Source: Dehalococcoides sp. JdFR-54 (GTDB taxonomy: Bacteria; Chloroflexota; Dehalococcoidia; JdFR-54). From it: DNA of 54,623 bases. The notes beneath the pieces are model-generated. The model was not told the DNA's origin, ran no database searches, and worked only from the letters and a program-made list of their open reading frames with translations. The position numbers were made by a program, and so were the translations under genes. This document shows positions 1 through 7,823 of the stretch, in pieces; positions within the stretch are counted from its first letter, which is position 1, and every line of letters starts with the position of its first letter. Location: assembly GCA_002011475.1 (NCBI GenBank), contig MTNP01000004.1, positions 1 to 54,623 on the forward strand, read 5' to 3'.

Positions 1-288
1 AGAATCGGCCTGGTCAACAGGGTGGTTCCCGCCGATAGGCTGGAAGAGGTGGCCCTGGAGATGGCCCAGACGATCGTGGCTGCCTCCCAGCCCTCCATCA
101 GGAAGATAAAGGCCATGATCAACCAGGGCATGAAGGTAGACCTGGGCACCGGGCTATTAATCGAGCAAGTGGAATATTCACGCTACCGGGCACAGCATAA
201 ACCCGAAGCGGTGGAGGCAGCACGCCGTCAGGTCATGGAGCGCAGCCGCAGCCTGGCCCGCGAGCTGGAGGGGAAGCCGGAGGGTTAG
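1..288 (+). CDS. Enoyl-CoA hydratase/isomerase family, C-terminal fragment
   Basis: Open from the first base of the window, so the N-terminus lies outside. The visible 95 residues begin IGLVNRVVP, the usual crotonase segment after the active-site region, followed by helices ending in the trimerisation tail (PSIRKIKAMINQG, then EAVEAARRQVMERS). Known family role: addition of water to, or isomerisation of, enoyl-CoA thioesters in beta-oxidation-like pathways. The oxyanion-hole and catalytic residues are not in view, so substrate and exact reaction cannot be told. The high-GC codon use matches the atp and hopanoid genes and differs from the two small genes that follow. Confidence 0.8.
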   Translation, partial: RIGLVNRVVPADRLEEVALEMAQTIVAASQPSIRKIKAMINQGMKVDLGTGLLIEQVEYSRYRAQHKPEAVEAARRQVMERSRSLARELEGKPEG

Positions 289-329
289 CTGCCCTTTTGC
301 TAGGGGTCAGTTAGGGGGAAGTTCTGCCA

Positions 330-593
330 ATGCCTATCAGCCGAAGGGAATTTGAAAGCGGTGAACTCGACCCAGGCCTTTTGCTTATAGAGTTTTTACG
401 TTCTAATTCCGATTATGCTTATACCTTAGATGAGCTAGTTCGAGAGCTGGGATCTAAGGGGATACATATGACGGGAGAAGACCTACGCAACATTCTTAGA
501 TCACTAGAGCATCGGGGAAGGATCGAATCAAAGATAAAGTATGGTGTGGTATACTATATTTATCGCAAGACTATAGGGTTTAGACCTTCTTAG
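330..593 (+). CDS. Small unknown protein, winged-helix-like
   Basis: This 87-residue protein has no function I recognise. It starts MPISRREFE, almost the same as the next gene (MPITRKQFE), so the two are probably paralogues or share an N-terminal motif. After that comes a helix (LLLIEFLRS), a second helical segment with a TLDELVRELG motif, a third (EDLRNILRSLEHRGRIESK) and a beta-hairpin-like end (GVVYYIYRK). That order resembles a winged-helix DNA-binding fold, which is inference only. The purine-rich AGGGGGAAG upstream is a reasonable ribosome-binding site. Base composition is clearly more AT-rich than in the flanking genes, suggesting a different origin. Confidence 0.6.
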   Translation: MPISRREFESGELDPGLLLIEFLRSNSDYAYTLDELVRELGSKGIHMTGEDLRNILRSLEHRGRIESKIKYGVVYYIYRKTIGFRPS

Positions 594-602
594 GAGGGCA
601 TC

Positions 603-880
603 ATGCCAATCACTCGGAAACAGTTCGAACTGGAAATAGATAGGGAAATCGAAGAGTGGATGAAAAAAATCCATGACTTCCTTGCCAAACGCAAGGAGGA
701 AGCTTTTTCTGCTGAAGAGCTCTATCGAACGTTTACCGGGAGAAGACTCCGCATTCCACCAACAGAAGATGAAGAGGGCGGTTATTATGAGAAGGAAGGA
801 ATTGATTTTGATGCTGCTCTCGAAAAGCTGGTGGAGATAGCAGCGGTAGAGAAAAGAATAATCCGGGCCGAAGATTATTA

Positions 881-908
<28 letters not shown>
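603..908 (+). CDS. Small unknown protein paired with the preceding gene
   Basis: This 101-residue protein starts 10 bp after the previous stop and has a strong ribosome-binding site (AGGAGG). The first nine residues nearly repeat the start of its neighbour. The rest is charged and helical (EEWMKKIHDFLAKRKEEAF, then SAEELYRTFTGR) with an acidic centre (PTEDEEGGYYEKEG) and a C-terminus ending DYYCWLGPLIL. I do not recognise the family. The shared start and tight spacing argue that the two proteins are co-transcribed and may work together. It ends 15 bp before atpD, and a weak promoter for atpDC may lie in its 3' end. Confidence 0.55.
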
Positions 909-2315
<1,407 letters not shown>

Positions 2316-2323
2316 GGGGATAA

Positions 2324-2752
2324 GTGGCCCAGATCAAGCTGGAAATCGTCACCGCAGAACGCCTCGTCTATTCTGACGAGGTGGACGTGGTGGTGGCCCC
2401 GGGCATCGAGGGCCAACTGGGCATACTTCCCCACCATGCCCCGCTGGTGACCATGCTCCAGCCCGGGGAGGTCCTGTTCCGAAAGGGTGGCGAGGAGACG
2501 GTCCTGGCCGTCTCCGGCGGCTTTATGGAGGTGCGCCCCGATAGGGTGCTCATCCTGGCCGATGCCGCGGAGAGGGGCGAGGAGATAGACATAGAGCGCG
2601 CCGAAGCAGCCAAGCGCCGGGCTGAGGAGCAACTGGCAGCCCGCCCCGCCGACCTGGACGTCTCCCGGGCTCAAGCGGCGCTACAGCGCTCTATAGCTCG
2701 ACTCAAAGTGGCGGAGCGCGTCAGGCGGCGACGGACGCCCAAGCCCCAATGA
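2324..2752 (+). CDS. atpC: F1 ATP synthase epsilon subunit
   Basis: Central-stalk subunit that couples rotation to catalysis and inhibits ATP hydrolysis. The 142-residue product has the N-terminal beta-sandwich, with the family motif [17 protein letters not shown] (residues 27-43) and [10 protein letters not shown], and a C-terminal two-helix part rich in E, R and A ([19 protein letters not shown]). It starts with GTG; AGGGGGA sits just upstream in the 8-bp gap after atpD, so translation is closely linked. It ends 17 bp before the convergent rex gene, and no convincing terminator hairpin with a T-run is visible in that gap. Confidence 0.93.
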   Translation: MAQIKLEIVTAERLVYSDEVDVVVAPGIEGQLGILPHHAPLVTMLQPGEVLFRKGGEETVLAVSGGFMEVRPDRVLILADAAERGEEIDIERAEAAKRRAEEQLAARPADLDVSRAQAALQRSIARLKVAERVRRRRTPKPQ

Positions 2753-2769
2753 AAACCAAGCCCCCCAGC

Positions 2770-3405
2770 TCAGGCCTGGGTATCGCCCAGTTTCAAGTGG
2801 TAGGTCAGGGTCTGGAGGGCCAGGGTGGGGTCCACATCCCGCAGCCATACCCCCTTGGGTAGCCGGGCAGTGATGGGAACATAATTGAGGATGGCCTTCA
2901 CCCCGGAGGCTACGAGCGTGTTGATGACCTGCTGGGCCTGGGAGGGGGGCACAGCCACAATGGCAATGGCGATGCCCTGTTCAGCCACGGTCTTATTTAG
3001 CTCGGCTACATCCTGGATGGTGAGCTTGCCATACCTCTTGCCGATCTTGGCCGGGTCGCTATCGAAGGCAGCCACAATCTGAAACCCCTCGGTGGCGAAG
3101 CCCCGGTAGCTGAGGATGGCCCGGCCCAGTTGCCCCACCCCGATCAGGGCCATAGGCCAGGAGCGGTCCAGCCCCAGGATGCCCTTAAGCTCGGCCAGGA
3201 GGTGCTTGACATCATAGCCCCGGCCCTGTTTGCCAAAGCGACCGAAGTAGCTCAAATCCTTCCTGATCTGGGCCGGGGTGAACTGGAGATGATTGCCTAG
3301 CTCTCGCGAGCTGACCACCTCGATATTCTTCTCCGCCAGTCGGCTCAAGGTCCGGAGGTATAAAGGCAAGCGCAATATCACCACTTCTGGAATCGGCTGT
3401 GCCAT
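2770..3405 (-). CDS. rex: Redox-sensing transcriptional repressor Rex
   Basis: Rex is a cytoplasmic repressor that senses the NADH/NAD+ ratio and typically controls fermentative, respiratory and hydrogenase-type genes. The product has 211 residues, the usual length. The N-terminal winged helix is present (LRTLSRLAEKNIEVVSS, then QIRKDLSYFGRFGKQGRGY, a highly typical Rex segment), followed by the Rossmann domain with GVGQLGRAIL (near residue 88) and AAFDSDPAKIG. It is the last gene of the rpsP-khpA-rimM-rex set and lies 10 bp after rimM, an unusual place for rex, since it is tied to translation genes rather than to its targets. The window's NADH-linked hoxEFU genes are plausible targets, but I found no full Rex operator there. 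Confidence 0.93.
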   Translation of the reverse strand: MAQPIPEVVILRLPLYLRTLSRLAEKNIEVVSSRELGNHLQFTPAQIRKDLSYFGRFGKQGRGYDVKHLLAELKGILGLDRSWPMALIGVGQLGRAILSYRGFATEGFQIVAAFDSDPAKIGKRYGKLTIQDVAELNKTVAEQGIAIAIVAVPPSQAQQVINTLVASGVKAILNYVPITARLPKGVWLRDVDPTLALQTLTYHLKLGDTQA

Positions 3406-3415
3406 ATCCCCCCCA

Positions 3416-3979
3416 TCACGCTGAATTGTGGCCTCCCGACATCGCCCATGAGCTCAACTCGAATAGACCAGCAATGGGCTCGATTATCAGCCGGCCGGCC
3501 TCCGGCTCCACCGCCTTGACCACATCCTCGATGGCCGGGATCAGGACCTCCCCCCGAGGGCCCCGCACCACATACACATCGTTGCTGCCGGTGCTGAGCA
3601 CCGAGCTCACCTCGCCCAAGAACTGGCCCCCTGTTGTCCATACCCCGAGCCCGATCACCTGGTAGTGGTAATAATGGTCAGGGGGTAAGGGCGGCGCCTC
3701 TCCCCGGGGCACCTCCAGATAGCAGCCCTGAAGGGCTTTTGCCTCACCCCTGGTGTCCAGATTATGGAACTTGATTAATAAGCACCCCTTGTGCCAGCGG
3801 CTCCTCTTGATGGAAAGGGGCTGGCCGCGGATGAAGACCTGACCCCCCTCTCCCAAACGCGCCGGGAAATCGGTGAGCGGTTCCACCCTTACCTCCCCCT
3901 GGTTCCCCCAGGGGGAGAGGACCCGTCCCACCACAATGAAATCGGTGGAGGCTGCCCCCTCACTCCCCTTCCCAGCCAT
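3416..3979 (-). CDS. rimM: Ribosome maturation factor RimM
   Basis: RimM helps process 16S rRNA and assemble the head of the 30S subunit, binding S19. At 187 residues it is a little longer than average. The N-terminal domain starts with FIVVGRVLSPWGNQGEVRVEP, the usual GxVxxxxGxxGEV signature (quoted around residues 14-34), and the C-terminal PRC-barrel-like domain contains DHYYHYQVIGLGVWT, LGEVSSVLSTGSNDVYVV and VLIPAIEDVVKAV. It follows khpA after 18 bp in the conserved order rpsP-khpA-rimM; trmD and rplS, often next in other bacteria, are absent, and rex takes their place. Confidence 0.93.
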   Translation of the reverse strand: MAGKGSEGAASTDFIVVGRVLSPWGNQGEVRVEPLTDFPARLGEGGQVFIRGQPLSIKRSRWHKGCLLIKFHNLDTRGEAKALQGCYLEVPRGEAPPLPPDHYYHYQVIGLGVWTTGGQFLGEVSSVLSTGSNDVYVVRGPRGEVLIPAIEDVVKAVEPEAGRLIIEPIAGLFELSSWAMSGGHNSA

Positions 3980-3997
3980 AGCCGCGATCCGGTTTGC

Positions 3998-4225
3998 TTA
4001 CACTATCTCCAAGACGGCCCGCCGCCCCTCTTTGGCAGCTAGCACCCTGATCAGGGTGCGCATGGCCTGGGCCACCCGGCCTTGCTTGCCAATAACCCGA
4101 CCCTTATCGTCAGGGGCCACCTGAAGCTTGAGGATGAGCCCATCCTCCCCCTCTTCCTCGGTGACCTGAACCTGTGTCGGCTCATTCACAATGGCTTTGG
4201 CGATGAATTCGACGAGCTCCTTCAT
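3998..4225 (-). CDS. khpA: KH-domain RNA-binding protein KhpA
   Basis: Small single-KH-domain RNA-binding protein of the YlqC/KhpA family, which partners with KhpB in many Gram-positive bacteria. The 75 residues include MKELVEFIAKAIVNEPTQV at the start and the KH GxxG-type loop in DKGRVIGKQGRVAQAMRTL, both typical. It lies between rpsP and rimM as in most bacteria. The purine-rich AGGAGACAAA precedes the ATG. Length and gene order match the family closely. Confidence 0.92.
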   Translation of the reverse strand: MKELVEFIAKAIVNEPTQVQVTEEEGEDGLILKLQVAPDDKGRVIGKQGRVAQAMRTLIRVLAAKEGRRAVLEIV

Positions 4226-4246
4226 TTTGTCTCCTTAGAGGCGAGA

Positions 4247-4522
4247 TTAGGTTGTCCTGTGGCCGGAGTTGGCCCTGAATTTGTCCAAAATCCCCAGTTT
4301 AGCCAGTAGGCTAGCCGCCGTCTCCGTGGGCTGAGCGCCGCGTCGTAGCCAATAGAGGGCGCGCTCCTGGTCGATGACAATGGTGGCTGGGTCGGTCAGG
4401 GGATTGTAGTGCCCTATGATCTCGATAAAGGCACCATCCCGAGGCGCCCGGGCATCAGCCACCACCACCCGGTAGCTCGGCCTCTTCTTCGCCCCCGTCC
4501 GACGCAATCGAATCTTTACCAT
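4247..4522 (-). CDS. rpsP: 30S ribosomal protein S16
   Basis: Structural protein of the small ribosomal subunit. The 91-residue product begins [20 protein letters not shown], the standard S16 N-terminus, followed by [19 protein letters not shown] and [19 protein letters not shown], all conserved. It is the first gene of the rpsP-khpA-rimM-rex operon and has a near-perfect promoter at 4578-4606. The GC-rich coding style resembles the other core genes. Confidence 0.96.
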   Translation of the reverse strand: MVKIRLRRTGAKKRPSYRVVVADARAPRDGAFIEIIGHYNPLTDPATIVIDQERALYWLRRGAQPTETAASLLAKLGILDKFRANSGHRTT

Positions 4523-4577
4523 GCTCTTTCCCCGTATCTGACACCAAGGATGTTCATCAATTCACATATTATCGGTT

Positions 4578-4606
4578 ATTATGCGCCAAGAGAGGCCATA
4601 TGTCAA
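4578..4606 (-). promoter_or_regulatory. Vegetative promoter for rpsP-khpA-rimM-rex
   Basis: On the minus strand TTGACA (4601-4606) and CATAAT (4578-4583) are separated by exactly 17 bp. Transcription would start near 4571, giving a leader of about 50 nt before the rpsP ATG at 4522. One of the best matches to the vegetative sigma consensus in the window. Confidence 0.75.
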
Positions 4607-4821
4607 TATTGCACATAGGGAACTACCCGACATCTTCCGCCACAACCCTTACGCCCGTCAGCTCATGGATAAATTGAGGAAGCGAAGATTATAGCTGAAA
4701 GGAAGAATGAGGTTGCTAGTGCTTAGGCTCCGTTTAAGAGTTGGGCTGATGTAGTGAAGGGAGAGAAACAGGTAACTATGAGAAGATATAGTGGCTTCAT
4801 GGCTAACAAGATAGAAGGGAA
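4607..4821. other. Intergenic stretch without recognisable genes
   Basis: About 215 bp between the rpsP promoter and the next supported gene. I see no credible start with a ribosome-binding site, no RNA gene and no strong hairpin. It marks the change from the GC-rich core genes to the AT-richer patch. Confidence 0.4.
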
Positions 4822-5010
4822 CTACATTCCAACGATCTTAATTTCTATATCAAATGTAATGGGCATTAATTCGCCTTCCTGTGTTTTAGTTATGTACCCT
4901 ATTATTTCGTTCCTTTCGCTTGGTAAATACTCAAAAATAGTTCTTTCGACCTTCTCGCCTTTAATTCTAATCTTAGTTCCAAACGGTAAAAGATTCCATT
5001 TTCGAGACAT
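4822..5010 (-). CDS. Small unknown protein (62 residues)
   Basis: Short but likely real: the ATG is preceded at 6 nt by a perfect GGAGGT ribosome-binding site, with an extended -10 promoter further upstream at 5043-5051. The product starts MSRKWNLLPFGTKIRIKGE and has alternating hydrophobic and charged residues (KVERTIFEYLP, EIIGYITKTQEGEL, ITFDIEIKIVGM), consistent with a small all-beta protein of the SH3/OB kind. I do not recognise a family. It is AT-rich and divergent from the gene at 5152; the two share a 141-bp intergenic region with promoters facing both ways. Confidence 0.55.
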   Translation of the reverse strand: MSRKWNLLPFGTKIRIKGEKVERTIFEYLPSERNEIIGYITKTQEGELMPITFDIEIKIVGM

Positions 5011-5042
5011 AATAACACCTCCATTCTCTTTTCAGTAAGGAA

Positions 5043-5051
5043 ATTATATCA
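5043..5051 (-). promoter_or_regulatory. Extended -10 promoter
   Basis: The minus strand reads TGATATAAT, a TGnTATAAT extended -10 element, 33-41 bp upstream of the start codon at 5010. No good -35 is seen, which is common for extended -10 promoters. Confidence 0.5.
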
Positions 5052-5095
5052 CACATACAGAAGGGAGCTTGTTGCGAACTCCCCATAATAAATCT

Positions 5096-5125
5096 TTGTA
5101 TTCAACCCGTCGGTTGTTCTATCAT
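5096..5125 (+). promoter_or_regulatory. Possible promoter for the gene at 5152
   Basis: TTGTAT (5096-5101) and TATCAT (5120-5125) are separated by 18 bp and lie 26 bp before the start codon. Moderate match to the consensus, facing away from the promoter at 5043-5051. Confidence 0.4.
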
Positions 5126-5151
5126 GATGTTACCTTTAAAGGAGGTGCATC

Positions 5152-5637
5152 ATGGCCAAGTGCTCAGAGTGTGGGTTTTTAACAATGCGAGACAAGACAA
5201 ACGGTTTGTTGGTAGAAGCTATTGATGATTACAGGATATCTGGTAACGTTCCTACGTATTTAGAGGACTACGAAAGGTATTATAATTATCCAATTTGCTT
5301 CACTATGGCATATGACCTTTTACCAGAAGTCGAGGAGGCAGCAAGGAAGCAATTTTTTGACAAGAGTGAAGATTGGGGCAAATATGTTTTGGGTGTTATC
5401 ACTAAAGAAAGGGAATGCCCCCCTAAGGGCAAGGCACTTGGGTTTACTAAATATCAACAAGGTTTTACACCTAAGGAGCACAGAGAGATGTTAGATAGGG
5501 AAGAATGGCGTGATTGGCAAGAACGCCAGCGGAAGGCAGACAGGCATTGGCGTATTATTGAGATTGTCCTACTGGCGATCATTTCTGGTGGTTTTGTTGT
5601 CTTGGGCGCACTTATAGGGCGAGGCTATATACCATAA
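5152..5637 (+). CDS. Unknown protein with Cys motif and C-terminal membrane helix
   Basis: The 161-residue product starts at an ATG behind a perfect AAAGGAGGTG ribosome-binding site. The N-terminus MAKCSECGFLTMRDK carries a CxxC pair, possibly half of a zinc or Fe-S site, and further cysteines occur near residues 48 (YPICF) and 86 (RECPPKG). The middle is acidic and charged, with an arginine-rich helix (REEWRDWQERQRKADRHW), and the last 25 residues form a single membrane helix (IIEIVLLAIISGGFVVLGAL). This suggests a tail-anchored protein with a cytoplasmic domain. No function is recognised. AT-rich compared with core genes. Confidence 0.6.
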   Translation: MAKCSECGFLTMRDKTNGLLVEAIDDYRISGNVPTYLEDYERYYNYPICFTMAYDLLPEVEEAARKQFFDKSEDWGKYVLGVITKERECPPKGKALGFTKYQQGFTPKEHREMLDREEWRDWQERQRKADRHWRIIEIVLLAIISGGFVVLGALIGRGYIP

Positions 5638-5969
5638 ACTTAGGTTAGGTTTAGTCAACACAAATGCAACAGAACCATCCCGCAACATTCACAAAATGAC
5701 GCACCATATGGAGAGGGTACTGGAGGCAAAGGGGCTTTGCCTGGCAGCGGACATGCCAGTAATGCAAGTCAAGAGTTAGCCAAATTGGCGGAGGGCAGGC
5801 CCCATATTGACAAAATTGCTACGACTAAGAGGACATTTATCTAAAAACATTTGAGGCCGGATATGAAAGACCCAAGTGAGGAATCCTCAGCATCCTCCGC
5901 TGTCAGCCTCCGCTAACAAGCCAAAGAAAGGATACCCGTCAAACCGACTAATGAACGCGAATGCCTGTA
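5638..5969. other. Intergenic stretch, possible decayed coding fragment
   Basis: About 330 bp without a gene that can be started. One plus-strand frame is open from 5644 to the TAA at 5842-5844 and reads like a protein C-terminus (SQELAKLAEGRPHIDKI), but it has no upstream start or ribosome-binding site. It may be a remnant of a lost gene. The rest, to 5969, shows nothing recognisable. Confidence 0.35.
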
Positions 5970-5978
5970 TGCTATAAT
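5970..5978 (+). promoter_or_regulatory. Extended -10 promoter for the gene at 5997
   Basis: TGCTATAAT is a perfect extended -10 element (TGnTATAAT). It lies 18 bp before the ATG at 5997, so the message would have a leader of roughly 12 nt, enough to hold the GGGAGTGAG ribosome-binding site. Confidence 0.5.
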
Positions 5979-5996
5979 CACTGTTGGGAGTGAGCG

Positions 5997-6680
5997 ATGA
6001 CAAAACATGTGTGGAAATCCATAAAATTTGACCATTTCGAAGAAGAGCGGTTACCGTCGGGTACAACCCTAATCCATTGCTTTTTCAAGGACAATTTCGG
6101 AAACACATACAGGTGGACACCCCGTTGGAAGGAAATTGAGGAGATACTATTCAAATCGTCGGCAGTCGAGGGGAAGAACGAACCTGAAGGCATTTGGGAC
6201 GAAGAGTTGAAGAGGTTGGCTGACAGGATTCTGTATAAGCAGCACGACATAGAAGTATTTGAGAAGTCTGACTCCATTATGAGCGAGAAGGAGCTCAGAG
6301 CCCTTCTATACCGTTTAGACGCTGGAGGCCGCTACCACGACTCCGAGAGTTTGAAACTAGCCGAGTTTCTACACTTCTTCAACTACGAGAGCAACCAGTA
6401 TATATCGAGTAAGCTGCGGGACTTGGCTGACAAGATGTGCAATGCCTTAGGCGAGCTTGGCAAGTTCATGTGGGCCTCTGATGCCTTCTTTGACATTGGA
6501 AAGGGCGGGATGAACAAGTTATATCCAGCGTTTGAGATTATTGAACGGCGAGGGCTGAGCGAAGAAAAATATCGCAAACAGTTCAAAGAGTATCAGGATG
6601 AATTACAGAAACTCGTAGAAACCGCTTCGCAAGCCTACAGAGATTACCGTGTTCATGTTAGAGAAACACTGTTTCGCTAG
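5997..6680 (+). CDS. Unknown soluble protein (227 residues)
   Basis: Starts at an ATG behind GGGAGTGAG. The N-terminal part has a beta-rich start (TTLIHCFFKDNFGNTYRW) and then becomes strongly helical and charged. The C-terminal half (KYRKQFKEYQDELQKLVETA and the following SQAYRDYRVHVRET) could form a long helix or coiled coil. No signal peptide, membrane helix or catalytic motif is visible, and I do not recognise a family. It belongs to the AT-richer patch at 4.6-7.2 kb; downstream are broken fragments, so this patch may be an imported segment in decay. Confidence 0.55.
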   Translation: MTKHVWKSIKFDHFEEERLPSGTTLIHCFFKDNFGNTYRWTPRWKEIEEILFKSSAVEGKNEPEGIWDEELKRLADRILYKQHDIEVFEKSDSIMSEKELRALLYRLDAGGRYHDSESLKLAEFLHFFNYESNQYISSKLRDLADKMCNALGELGKFMWASDAFFDIGKGGMNKLYPAFEIIERRGLSEEKYRKQFKEYQDELQKLVETASQAYRDYRVHVRETLFR

Positions 6681-6754
6681 GCCCAAAAGATGGGAAACCC
6701 CGTCAAGTGGAGGCCCTCCACCGGGGGATTCTCACAGCGAAGAAAAGGGGTAGG

Positions 6755-6874
6755 ATGAAAATCGAAGTCTTGGAGCGCTTAGCGGGGAATCTGATGTAGA
6801 GCAGAGAGGTTCTCTTGTCGTTGTTGAGAAATTTGCAGAATGAAGCGCTGAGGGAAAAGGAAGAGAAGGTTTAG
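6755..6874 (+). pseudogene. Tiny ORF with an in-frame amber codon
   Basis: A single reading frame begins at an ATG behind AGGGGTAGG, codes 14 residues (MKIEVLERLAGNLM), meets TAG at 6797-6799, and continues in the same frame for 24 sense codons (SREVLLSLLRNLQNEAL and a charged tail) to a second TAG at 6872-6874. Both halves are amphipathic and helical and look like one small protein. Most likely a small gene disabled by an amber mutation; read-through is a remote alternative. Confidence 0.4.
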
Positions 6875-6935
6875 GGTGGCAGACCTCGACTTGGATAAGA
6901 TTGGAGTTACCAGCTAATTAAGGGAGGAGGTTATC

Positions 6936-7185
6936 TTGGCGATTAGAAGCCCGCAATCACAATCAGCGCATGATAAAGCAGTTGCGGACATTGCGGGAAG
7001 CATTCGCTACTTTGCAAAGCTCGGGCGTGTCGGCACGAATCCAGGGAGCGAGAAAAAACTACCCCGTTGACGGCCAGTATCCTAATATTGTCGTTCTGGA
7101 GTACGGCACCAGCAGGGTCATGGAAATCGGTGAAGCATGTGCAAAATGTAATATGGCGCCAAAAGGGGGTTGTGTCAGCGAGGAG
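6936..7185 (+). pseudogene. 5' fragment of unknown gene, frameshifted at an A6 run
   Basis: A strong ribosome-binding site (GGGAGGAGG, 6922-6930) precedes a TTG start at 6936. The frame reads MAIRSPQSQSAHDKAVADIA, continues to YFAKLGRVGTNPGSEK, and stops at 7068-7070. Removing one A from the six-A run near 7053 puts it into the frame that continues NYPVDGQYPNIVVLEYGTS and RVMEIGE. The join gives a plausible protein whose YPNIVVLE...EIGE pattern resembles the Asp/Glu strand region of small nuclease-like proteins, a suggestion only. The frame then runs into the 3' end of hoxU on the other strand, so this gene is both frameshifted and 3'-truncated. Confidence 0.5.
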
Positions 7186-7818
7186 TCATCTCTTCGCCGC
7201 CAGTGCCCCCACCGGGCATACCTGGGCACAGGCCTCGCAACCCTCGCAGCCCACCTCGGCCAAAGGCATATCGCCAAAGGTGCCTATCCTCCGCTCAAAG
7301 CCCCGGTTGATATAGCCCAGCGCCCCTATCCCCCGCTGCCGGCACGTCCAGATACACCTGTGGCACAGGATGCATTTGTTGGGGTCGAGGAGGATGGCGG
7401 GGTGGGAATCATCGATGGGGAACTCCCGCACCAACTGGCGGAAACGGCGCGACTTTAGCTTGATGCCTAGAAATCTGGCCAACCTTTGCAGCTCACAGCC
7501 GCCGCTGCGGAGGCAGTGGGCACAGTCTACGGGATGGCTGGCCAGCAGCAGCTCGAAGACGGTGGCCACTATCCGTTTTACCCGCTCAGTGGAGGTATGC
7601 ACCACCATCCCCCCGACCGCGGGCTCGGTGCAGGCGGTGACCAGCCCATCCCGACCCTCAATCTCCACGAAGCAGAGGCGACAGCCGGCATGGGGTTCCT
7701 CGGCCCCCCTTATGGCGCAGAGGTGGGGTATGTAGATGCCGTTGTCCAGGGCGGCCCAGAGCACCTTTTCGCCCTGGCGGGCCTGGACTTCCTTGCCATC
7801 TATGGTTAGCCTCACCAT
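7186..7818 (-). CDS. hoxU: HoxU-like iron-sulfur subunit of a NADH diaphorase
   Basis: Electron-transfer subunit of a bidirectional-hydrogenase-type or NuoG-like diaphorase. The 210 residues start MVRLTIDGKEVQARQGEKVL, a plant-type [2Fe-2S] domain with its cysteines at HLCAIRG, CRLCFVE and TACTEPA; then the His/Cys3 [4Fe-4S] motif (HPVDCAHCLRSGGCELQ); then two [4Fe-4S] motifs (KCILCHRCIWTC and CEGCEACAQVCP). The start at 7818 fits the family and has GAGGTG upstream; a longer frame to 7920 would add an unrelated leader overlapping hoxF. Only 5 bp separate it from the hoxF stop. No hydrogenase gene follows; the broken fragment at 6936-7185 directly abuts its stop. Confidence 0.85.
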   Translation of the reverse strand: MVRLTIDGKEVQARQGEKVLWAALDNGIYIPHLCAIRGAEEPHAGCRLCFVEIEGRDGLVTACTEPAVGGMVVHTSTERVKRIVATVFELLLASHPVDCAHCLRSGGCELQRLARFLGIKLKSRRFRQLVREFPIDDSHPAILLDPNKCILCHRCIWTCRQRGIGALGYINRGFERRIGTFGDMPLAEVGCEGCEACAQVCPVGALAAKR

Positions 7819-7823
7819 CGTGC

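Noticed and set aside
2752-2790. Bidirectional terminator between atpC and rex
   Set aside because: A CCCAG/CTGGG hairpin is visible but it lies inside rex coding sequence and has no T-run.
5644-5844. Open plus-strand frame of 66 sense codons
   Set aside because: No start or ribosome-binding site. It may be a remnant but cannot be supported as a gene.
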